DNA of 64,000 bases. It comes from UBA1366 sp047602575 (lineage in GTDB: Bacteria > Bacillota > Clostridia > Oscillospirales > Ruminococcaceae). Positions 57,883 through 64,000 of the stretch are shown piece after piece. The number at the start of each line of letters is the position of its first letter. The stretch's first letter is position 1. Made by a program: the position numbers and the translations under genes. Location: the NCBI GenBank assembly GCA_047602575.1, contig JASGGY010000003.1, forward strand, positions 1,116,001-1,180,000. Reading direction: 5' to 3'. The notes beneath the pieces were generated by a model. That model saw only the letters and a program-made list of their open reading frames with translations. It had not been told where the DNA came from and did no database searches.

Positions 57883-60807
57883 TTAATCTTCCTGTGACAG
57901 CTTCAGGTCGTCGTTCTTGCGTTCGATTTCACTGTTGATGTCCTTGTTGTACCACATGAGGGTGTCACGCGGGTTCTCTGCGTGGTTGACAACCTGTCTG
58001 AATGCGTTCATGAGGTTGGTGGTCACGGCATAGGATGCGGGAATGATCGGGATTTCCACCTGGCTGGTGAGCTGTGCGGTCAGAAGGTCGAGCTCATCGG
58101 ACGACCATGACAGGCTCTTAAGCGCTTCAATGTTTGCGGTTTCAAAGCGTCCGAGCAGCCCTAAGAAGGATTCGATGTCGTTTGCATACTGTACCTGCGT
58201 TTCGGTGGAAGTAAACCATTTCAGGAAAGTCCATGCGGCTTCCTGATGCTCGCAGGATTTGAAGATGAACCCGCCGGAGCCTGCGGAGTTGGAAGAGTGG
58301 TTGATGGTGCCGTCCGCCTGAACGGTTCCGGGCATCTGCATCATACCCCACTCACCCTTGATTTCGGGAGCGGCAACGGCAAGCTGGTTGTAGAAGGCAT
58401 AGTTGTTGATGACAATCGGCATCTGACCGGTCCTGAACCGGGTGAACGCGTCATACGTCTGCTTGAAGTCATAATCATTGTAATAGCTGGTCCACTTCGT
58501 AAACGCATCAACCGCTGCCTGGGAATCAAAGGCAGTCTTCGAAAGGTCGCTGTTGAAGAAGTTCAGACCCTGCTGGATGAGGAGCGTTGCGAAGGTGTTG
58601 CCCGCCTCGGTGGTGTTGAGGACGGTTGCCACGCCGTTGACGCTCGTCAGAACGGGGAGAATCAGACCGATTTCCATGTAGTTGCGCATCAGCACCGGCA
58701 TCACGCTGTCGAGTCCGTCCCAAGTCTGAAGGGAAGTCTTCGCGTCGATTCCAAGGTCGGTGAGGATGTCGTTGCGGTAGAACAGCATCGGGAAGCTCTG
58801 GGAAACCGGCAGTCCGTATACATTATTATTATAGGTATACAGTGTGCCCGCATTCTTCGAGAATCTCGTCATGACATCGTTGAAGTCCGGATACGAGGAA
58901 ATATCCGTCAGCAAACCTCTCGCCGCAAGCTGAATCGGGAAGTCGCTTCCCAGGAACAGCACCACATCCGGCCCTCGTCCGGAAAGCGTTGCTTCCAGCA
59001 CGCCGCCCTGTACAAGGCTGATTGCCGCCTTGACGTCGGAGGTGGGGTTGAAGTCACTTTCAGTGATTTGCTTCACAACCTGTGCCTGGTCGCGTCCAAG
59101 CATTACCCAGACCTTGAGGGAATCCGTGCCGGATACATCGGAGATCTGGTTGTAGTCATTGAAGAATGTTCCGATGAAAGCAAGGATTGCATACTTTAGC
59201 GACTGGAAGAAGGATTTGTCCGCGCTGGTGAAATCCTGATCGGGTGCCGTCAGCTCGATGAAGTCAAGCTCGAGCGGCTGCTCGCGGTACTGGCGCATCC
59301 AGGAGGACATCGTGGTGACGTTGTCCTTGAGCTGGGTTACCATCTGTGCGATTTTCTGCTCGTTGTTCACACAGTTGTCCAGAACCATCGAAAGCTTTTC
59401 AATGGTGGTGGCTTCCGTACCGCCGGACTTGCTCAGCTTTTCGATCTGTTCCTTGATGCTCTTAAGCTGTGCGCTGTAGGTTTTAAAATCGCCGACAATC
59501 GTCGGGATGTCGTTTGCGATGGTATAGTCGGTGTACTTATCCGGTGTCGGTCCGGTGATCTTCACGATCTGGCGGTAGTAGTCGTTGACAGCCAGAACGA
59601 TCTCGTCGAGCTGACCCATCAGCTCACCGATTTCGCCGGGAACAACCTCAAGGGCAATCTCGTGCGTGCCGGCGTCGAGGTAGTAATACATCGGATCGCC
59701 GTCGGCTTCGGGACTGACAACCTGCCACTCGGTGTTGTAATAGAACTTGATCTGTTCGCTCTCCGCGTTGGGAACCGTGCCGTCAATGGTCAGGCGGCGG
59801 TTGGAGTAGAAGCCGCGCATCACGTTTTGTCTTGCGCGGATGCCGAGCTTATAATAGCCTGCCTTTGCGACGGTGACGCTCCATGTCACGGTCTGGGTTG
59901 CCTTTGACCAGTTGCCGGCGCCGATGGTGTTGTACAGCGTCTTGGTCGGGCTGGAGGGGGAAGTCAGATAGGTAGTCTTGTCGCTGGTAGGCGAAAGCGC
60001 TCTGTCGGACTTGTAGGTAGCTTGTTCGCCCTCGAGGCGGATGGTTTCCACGCCGTCGGTCGCCGCGAGATCCGACGAGGAAGGCGCCTGGTATGCCGCG
60101 GGCGCAGCTTCGTTATAAAAACGGATCTGCGAGATGGCGAGATTTGCCTTATCCGAGGTCAGTGTGATGGTGTGAACCCCGGCGGTGAAGTTGAAAATCA
60201 GCGGGTCGCTGTAGAGCCCGTCGATGTCCTCAAGGTCCTTGGTCTGCCACATGGGCTTTTCGATCTGCCCCGGGCGGATGTCGTTGGACTTGAAGTCTTT
60301 GAGAAAGCTTACGCCGTCGCTCTCGAGGTCGGTGGGGTCATTGACCCATACCTTGCTCAGCGTCAGACGGGACGCGGCGTCAAACGGCACCGTGCCGTCG
60401 ATTGCCAGCCCGAACTCGACATCATTGGCTTTACCGGCGAGCGCATAATATACCATTTCCATGTTATAAGCGCCGGCTGTGGGGATGTTCACCTGATATG
60501 TAACCGTTCCCTTTTCCGCCGCCCAGTTGAGCACCTGCGTTTTTCCGTCAACATCCGCAACCGTCATGGTTGCCGGATCGCTGACAGAGGTAAAGTCCTT
60601 GCCGGCGATGACCGCTTCCTGTACGGGTCTTGTCTGACTGAATGCGTTGTAATAATCTTTATAGCTTGTTTCCAAGCCCGCAACCACGGTTGTTCCGGTT
60701 GTCGCCGCTGCAACCGCATCGTCGGCATACACGCCTGTTGCGATGGTAAACGACATTGTCAGGGCAAGCGCTAAACTAACCGTGCGTCTGAACCTTGTGA
60801 TTTCCAC
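57883..60807 (-). CDS. Giant extracellular solute-binding protein with carbohydrate-binding N-terminus
   Basis: A 974-residue exported protein. Signal peptide about 1-29 (ending GVYADD, no lipobox). Two beta-sandwich modules follow (about 50-235: VTYQVNIPTAGAYNMEMVYY, TAGVHTITLTSDKANLAISQ; and 255-425: VTWSVTVAKAGYYKLGIRAR, LDAGTHEIALEVVPGEIGE) that look like carbohydrate-binding modules. Then a helical coiled stretch (about 440-540) and a family-1 extracellular binding domain (about 570-930: SLKVWVMLGRDQAQVVKQIT, RGPDVVLFLGSDFPIQLAAR, YNNNVYGLPVSQSFPMLFYR). Usual binding proteins have 400-550 residues. With no lipid anchor it must be held by other parts. Start GTG with GGTGG upstream. Confidence 0.85.
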   Translation of the reverse strand: MEITRFRRTVSLALALTMSFTIATGVYADDAVAAATTGTTVVAGLETSYKDYYNAFSQTRPVQEAVIAGKDFTSVSDPATMTVADVDGKTQVLNWAAEKGTVTYQVNIPTAGAYNMEMVYYALAGKANDVEFGLAIDGTVPFDAASRLTLSKVWVNDPTDLESDGVSFLKDFKSNDIRPGQIEKPMWQTKDLEDIDGLYSDPLIFNFTAGVHTITLTSDKANLAISQIRFYNEAAPAAYQAPSSSDLAATDGVETIRLEGEQATYKSDRALSPTSDKTTYLTSPSSPTKTLYNTIGAGNWSKATQTVTWSVTVAKAGYYKLGIRARQNVMRGFYSNRRLTIDGTVPNAESEQIKFYYNTEWQVVSPEADGDPMYYYLDAGTHEIALEVVPGEIGELMGQLDEIVLAVNDYYRQIVKITGPTPDKYTDYTIANDIPTIVGDFKTYSAQLKSIKEQIEKLSKSGGTEATTIEKLSMVLDNCVNNEQKIAQMVTQLKDNVTTMSSWMRQYREQPLELDFIELTAPDQDFTSADKSFFQSLKYAILAFIGTFFNDYNQISDVSGTDSLKVWVMLGRDQAQVVKQITESDFNPTSDVKAAISLVQGGVLEATLSGRGPDVVLFLGSDFPIQLAARGLLTDISSYPDFNDVMTRFSKNAGTLYTYNNNVYGLPVSQSFPMLFYRNDILTDLGIDAKTSLQTWDGLDSVMPVLMRNYMEIGLILPVLTSVNGVATVLNTTEAGNTFATLLIQQGLNFFNSDLSKTAFDSQAAVDAFTKWTSYYNDYDFKQTYDAFTRFRTGQMPIVINNYAFYNQLAVAAPEIKGEWGMMQMPGTVQADGTINHSSNSAGSGGFIFKSCEHQEAAWTFLKWFTSTETQVQYANDIESFLGLLGRFETANIEALKSLSWSSDELDLLTAQLTSQVEIPIIPASYAVTTNLMNAFRQVVNHAENPRDTLMWYNKDINSEIERKNDDLKLSQED

Positions 60808-60844
60808 CTTGAATCCACCTTTCCGATCTATTGCCTCCGCCGCC

Positions 60845-60871
60845 CTTATACTATTATTAATAGCATATCAA
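60845..60871 (-). promoter_or_regulatory. Possible internal promoter before the solute-binding protein
   Basis: Minus-strand TTGATA (60866-60871) and TATAAG (60845-60850) with a 15-base spacer that contains the palindrome CTATTA-A-TAATAG. Spacing is short; the 120-base gap between the ATPase and binding-protein genes makes an internal promoter reasonable. Confidence 0.4.
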
Positions 60872-60927
60872 ACGGTTTGAGCAGAAATTTCATTGCCGCC
60901 CCCGCGGGATGAAAACGCGCCTGGGGT

Positions 60928-61875
60928 CTAGTCCGATTTAAAAACGAAAATGCGCTTGTTTTCGCCGTCAAGCTCAACTTTGACCTTTTCGCCTCCCTTG
61001 ATGCCAAGGGTTTCGATGTATTCCTTCGGAAGCTGAAGCCTTCCCGAGCGGTCGAGCACAATCAGCTCTTCCTGTTCAAAGCTTCCGTCCTCCGCAGTTT
61101 TCTCCACCGTCACCAGATCGCCGATTTCGTTGAGCTCCTCGACATACGATCGCTTGCGCACAATCTCCGAGCTGGTTCTTCCATCCCGTATCGCAACCAC
61201 GCGGTCAATGTGTTTGGCAAGCTTGATATCGTGGGTGACAATCACCACGGTGATGCCTTCGGTGCGGTTGAGCTCTTTAAAGGTATCGAGAATCAGCTGG
61301 GATGTGTGGCTGTCCACCGATCCGGTGGGTTCATCCGCCAGCAGAAGCCGCGGGGAGTTTGCCAGCGCAATCGCGATTGCCACGCGCTGCTGTTCACCGC
61401 CTGACATTTGGTCAAGCCTGCTGTTTTTTCGGTGGGAAAGCCCGACCTTTTCGAGCAGCTCCAGCGCCCTTGCCCGACGTTTTGCGACGCCCTTGAGCAG
61501 CATCGGCATCTCGACGTTCTGCACCGCGCTCAGATACGGAACAAGGTTGCGCGCGTTGTTCTGCCAGACAAAGCCGACGGTGCTGCGTTTGTATTCCATG
61601 TAGTCGTTTTCGCTGAACTTTAGAAGGTTTTTACCGTCCACGAAAAGGTTTCCGGCGCTCGGTTTATCAAGTCCGCCGAGCATATTGAGCAGCGTGGATT
61701 TTCCGCTTCCGGAATTTCCGACGATCGCCATCAGCTCGCCCTTCTGCACCTCAAGCTCCAGCCCCTGGAGAGCAACGACCTCGACTTCGTCGGTCTTGTA
61801 AATTTTTACGAGATTTTCACATTGGATCATGGGCTTTTCACCCGCGTCGGTTATGCTGTTTTCAGCGGTTTCCAT
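60928..61875 (-). CDS. ABC ATPase (LolD/MacB type) fused to an AbrB-like domain
   Basis: A 315-residue protein. Residues about 15-235 are an ABC ATPase of the LolD/MacB/FtsE type (Walker A GNSGSGKST, signature MSGGEQQRVAIA, Walker B RLLLADEPTGSVD, H-loop VIVTHDI). Residues about 268-312 (IVLDRSGRLQLPKEYIETLG, IKGGEKVKVELD) match an AbrB/SpoVT-type swapped-hairpin domain, which normally binds DNA as a dimer. The fusion takes the place of the TOBE domain found in sugar-importer ATPases. It begins one base after the partner ATPase gene. No FtsX/MacB-type permease is nearby. Confidence 0.87.
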   Translation of the reverse strand: METAENSITDAGEKPMIQCENLVKIYKTDEVEVVALQGLELEVQKGELMAIVGNSGSGKSTLLNMLGGLDKPSAGNLFVDGKNLLKFSENDYMEYKRSTVGFVWQNNARNLVPYLSAVQNVEMPMLLKGVAKRRARALELLEKVGLSHRKNSRLDQMSGGEQQRVAIAIALANSPRLLLADEPTGSVDSHTSQLILDTFKELNRTEGITVVIVTHDIKLAKHIDRVVAIRDGRTSSEIVRKRSYVEELNEIGDLVTVEKTAEDGSFEQEELIVLDRSGRLQLPKEYIETLGIKGGEKVKVELDGENKRIFVFKSD

Positions 61876-61876
61876 T

Positions 61877-62554
61877 TCACTCAACGATCTCACCGTCCTC
61901 AAGGGTATAAACCATGTCGGCTATATCCATCATACTCGGGTCGTGGGTGGTCATGATGATCGTCATGCCGTGATCGGCAACCAGCTTTTTGAACAGCTTC
62001 ACCACATGCAGTCCGGTGACGGTATCAAGCTCCGCAGTCGGTTCGTCGGCAAACACCACCGCGGGCTTGTGTGCAATCGCTCTTGCGATCGCCACCCGCT
62101 GCTGCTCTCCGCCGGACATCTCACCGGGGCGGTGGAACATCCGCTTTTCAAGCCCCACAGCCGCCATTACCTCGCGTGTGCGCTTGGCGCGCTGGTCGGC
62201 GGGGTAATTCGCAAGCCGCAGCCCGAACTCCACGTTTTCATATGCCGTCATGCTGCTCATCAGCGCCACGGACTGAAACACAAAGGACATATCGTAGCGC
62301 CGGATCTCGTCGCGTTTGTTTTCGGGAAGCGCGGTAATATCGCGGTTCTTGAAAAAAACCTTGCCGGAGGTCGGCTTGTCGAGTGCGCCCAAAATGTTGA
62401 TGAGTGTGGTCTTGCCGCTGCCGGAGCGTCCGCGCAGGACGGTCAGCTTGCTTTTTTCGACGGTCAGGTCGATGCCTTTGATCGCGGAAACAATGCTGCC
62501 GTCGCCGATTTTAAAATCGCGTGACAGCTTGCTGGTGTGCAGGATGGTATCCAT
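61877..62554 (-). CDS. ABC ATPase, LolD/MacB type
   Basis: A 225-residue ABC ATPase: Walker A GRSGSGKTT, signature MSGGEQQRVAIA, Walker B AVVFADEPTAELD, H-loop IMTTHDP. First gene of the operon, with AAGGAG seven bases before the ATG. Length and motifs are those of LolD-type ATPases, lacking the C-terminal TOBE domain of MsmK/UgpC. It may pair with the following ATPase as a heterodimer driving the two permease pairs; this coupling is inferred from the operon only. Confidence 0.92.
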   Translation of the reverse strand: MDTILHTSKLSRDFKIGDGSIVSAIKGIDLTVEKSKLTVLRGRSGSGKTTLINILGALDKPTSGKVFFKNRDITALPENKRDEIRRYDMSFVFQSVALMSSMTAYENVEFGLRLANYPADQRAKRTREVMAAVGLEKRMFHRPGEMSGGEQQRVAIARAIAHKPAVVFADEPTAELDTVTGLHVVKLFKKLVADHGMTIIMTTHDPSMMDIADMVYTLEDGEIVE

Positions 62555-62798
62555 CGCGCATCTCCTTCATGTTTGAAACCGGTTTTTAACAAAAGAAAGC
62601 ACTGCACAGCCCGCCGTTTCCGGCGTGTTGTACAAGGGGCTTTGTGCAATTTGCGCATTCGGAACAAGCTGCGGCAATTGTGCAGTTTGCACAGGGCATC
62701 CGCGGGGCGGGTGGTGTGCTTGCTGTGTTTTCCGGTCAAAAAAGCGAATTTTCCGCCGGTTTATTTGGCACAAATGTTCAAATGCAGACACTTAGCTA
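62555..62798 (-). promoter_or_regulatory. Long leader of the carbohydrate ABC operon
   Basis: About 240 bases separate the promoter from the first start codon. On the minus strand the leader has several copies of TGCACAA or its complement TTGTGCA-like words (about 62640-62700) and a hairpin CGCCG-GAAA-CGGCG (about 62612-62625) with a GNRA loop. I recognise no known riboswitch. Possibly a regulatory leader. Confidence 0.4.
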
Positions 62799-62804
62799 AT
62801 GATA

Positions 62805-62833
62805 ATTATATCAATCCGGCGCTTATTTGTCAA
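62805..62833 (-). promoter_or_regulatory. Consensus sigma-A promoter of the carbohydrate ABC operon
   Basis: Minus-strand TTGACA (62828-62833), a 17-base spacer and TATAAT (62805-62810): a perfect match in both boxes and spacing. Confidence 0.93.
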
Positions 62834-62839
62834 GCAATC

Positions 62840-62851
62840 TCAAACGTTTGA
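62840..62851. promoter_or_regulatory. LacI-like palindrome upstream of the operon promoter
   Basis: Perfect 12-base palindrome TCAAACGTTTGA a few bases upstream of the -35 box. A central CG within AAACGTTT is typical of LacI-family operators. Binding is inferred; no LacI gene is in the window. Confidence 0.45.
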
Positions 62852-63168
62852 ATTATTTTTTTTTTGTAAATACGCACGAAAACCATACATATTGCACAAA
62901 GATTTTCTGCGTTTTTGTAGAGAATGCGTACTGCGCCGATTTGATTGCATTAAGACAACGATTACAAATTAAGTAATCCGTCATTTTGTTCAGATTAATT
63001 CTTATTAATATTTATTAAATTGCTGCTAATACCCATTTTTATCGCGCCCAAACTGGTCATTTTTACCGGATGTGTGCCGAAATTCTCATTCGTTTGTTAA
63101 TTTTCACGACAACCTGAAAAAACGCTGAAAAAACCGGCTTGCGGCAGTTTATTTTATGTCAGCGCGAC
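62852..63168. other. AT-rich intergenic region before ileS end
   Basis: No gene, RNA or repeat recognised; AT-rich with several short A/T runs. It separates the ileS terminator from the start region of the ABC operon. Confidence 0.5.
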
Positions 63169-63203
63169 AAAAAAACCGCGCGTACGGCTTCCCATACGCG
63201 CGG
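63169..63203 (-). terminator. ileS terminator
   Basis: CCGCGCGTA (63176-63184) pairs with TACGCGCGG (63195-63203); on the minus strand seven T follow. It lies seven bases after the ileS stop. Confidence 0.92.
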
Positions 63204-63209
63204 AATCGG

Positions 63210-64000
63210 TCAGATTTTTGCCACGGTGAGCACGGCAGGCTCGCCGTTGAGCTCCCATTCTTTGGTGTATCCGTCGCCCGTTCCGACAGTCATTTCGTCC
63301 GCGAGCACCTCGGCGGCGATTTCCGCATGATGTTGCGCGGCGATCGCGGTGATGGGTTCGCTACCGGAAACGTATGCGCGGATGTGGTCGGTGACTTCAA
63401 AGCCCGCTTCCTTGCGCATGGTTTGCAGCTTGCTCACCAGCTCGCGCACAAAGCCCTCCTCGATGAGCGCCGGTGTCAGCGTGGTGTCAATCGCGACAGT
63501 CACGCCGCGGTCGGTGAGGGTGAAGAAGCCCTCTTTCTGGTGGGTTTCGATGAGGAGGTCGTCCGCGCCCAGCTCCACCGCCGCGTCGGAGAGCGCCACG
63601 GTGACATGACCGGTCGCGTCCAGCTCTGCCTTTGCCGCCGCGCCGTCGAGCTTCTCGAGCGCCGCCTTGACCTCGCCTAAGCGCTTGCCGAATTTCGGTC
63701 CTAAGGTTTTCAGCTGCGGCTTGAAGGTGTACTCCACCAGCTCCGCTGCCGATGCGATGAATTCCACGCGCTTGAGATTCAGTTCATCTCGGATGATGGC
63801 GGTGTAGAATTCCTCCAGCGCGTTTTCCGCCTGCACATACATTGCGGAAAGCGGCTGACGGTTCTTGCGGTTTGCGCCGTTGCGCGCCGCGCGTCCGAGA
63901 ACGACGATGCGCAGAACGGCTTCCATATCCCGCTCAAGCTGCTTGTCAATTTGCTTTTCGTCCGCCGTAGGGAACGCACAGAGATGGATGCTTTCGGGTG
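63210..64000 (-). CDS. ileS: Isoleucyl-tRNA synthetase, C-terminal part
   Basis: The frame enters from the right edge and runs 263 codons to the stop at 63210. It shows the anticodon-binding region of the eukaryote-like IleS type: SIHLCAFPTADEKQIDKQLE, VVLGRAARNGANRKNRQPLS, and a long C-terminal DUF5915-like domain (FKPQLKTLGPKFGKRLGEVK, FTLTDRGVTVAIDTTLTPAL, GFVRELVSKLQTMRKEAGFE, VTDHIRAYV). The enzyme charges tRNA-Ile. The catalytic N-terminal part lies outside the window. Confidence 0.95.
   Translation of the reverse strand, partial: PESIHLCAFPTADEKQIDKQLERDMEAVLRIVVLGRAARNGANRKNRQPLSAMYVQAENALEEFYTAIIRDELNLKRVEFIASAAELVEYTFKPQLKTLGPKFGKRLGEVKAALEKLDGAAAKAELDATGHVTVALSDAAVELGADDLLIETHQKEGFFTLTDRGVTVAIDTTLTPALIEEGFVRELVSKLQTMRKEAGFEVTDHIRAYVSGSEPITAIAAQHHAEIAAEVLADEMTVGTGDGYTKEWELNGEPAVLTVAKI

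Overview
The window reads as a high-GC, endospore-forming member of the Clostridia, most likely Oscillospirales (Oscillospiraceae/Ruminococcaceae-like) and probably gut-associated. Evidence: a clostridial-order flagellar operon, a SpoVAC sporulation membrane protein, a SecD-SecF fusion, DUF6514, DUF4363 and YetF-like DUF421 proteins, a FakA/Gls24 pair, and glycan-degrading enzymes (GH5, GH26, GH95) beside a large carbohydrate ABC-transport operon. No rRNA, tRNA, CRISPR, prophage or transposase was found. The taxon is inferred from gene content.

Layout. 1-3.1 kb: partial lipoprotein, a NatAB-like ABC exporter, a small membrane protein and an XRE regulator, all on the minus strand behind a promoter with a palindromic operator. 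3.6-8.3 kb (plus): secreted GH5 glycanase, zapA, a U32 peptidase, and a MerR/TipAS regulator with a 19-bp-spacer promoter. 8.3-35.1 kb (minus): the flagellar region, running from a promoter at 35.07 kb through flgB flgC fliE fliF fliH fliI fliJ fliK flgD, a TIGR02530 gene (frameshifted), flgE flbD motA motB, then from a second promoter at 22.98 kb fliO fliP fliQ fliR flhB flhA, the sigma-28 gene, flgF flgG, a FliK-like gene, an FlhB-C-like gene (frameshifted) and a PilZ gene, followed by flagellin, parA, comFB-like and DUF5610-like genes. 35.4-44.5 kb: secDF, nrdR, DUF6514, DUF4363/DUF421, Gls24-fakA, a hairpin-rich array, a small AT-rich gene, YkgJ-like and spoVAC. 44.8-48.8 kb: GH95-GH26 operon. 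48.9-62.8 kb (minus): a ten-gene operon with two ABC ATPases, a 974-residue solute-binding protein, two pairs of MalF/MalG-type permeases and three envelope proteins (beta-propeller/TPR, YIP1-like, DUF5696). 63.2-64 kb: the 3' part of ileS.

Two observations stand out. First, the flagellar operon follows the usual clostridial order, but the switch and chemotaxis genes are missing from their expected places (no fliG after fliF; no fliL, fliM, fliN/Y or cheY between motB and fliO; no flhF/flhG after flhA). In addition, MotB lacks the ion-carrying Asp and MotA lacks the matching Pro. Export apparatus, rod, hook, flagellin and sigma-28 all remain. This suggests a flagellum that does not rotate or is energised differently, unless the missing genes lie elsewhere in the genome. 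Second, the carbohydrate operon joins LolD-type ATPases, one fused to an AbrB-like domain, to two MalFG-type permease pairs and a set of uncharacterised envelope proteins.

A dispersed family of hairpin-bearing repeats sits just after stop codons in four places. Two flagellar accessory genes carry single-base frameshifts, which could be real decay or assembly errors.
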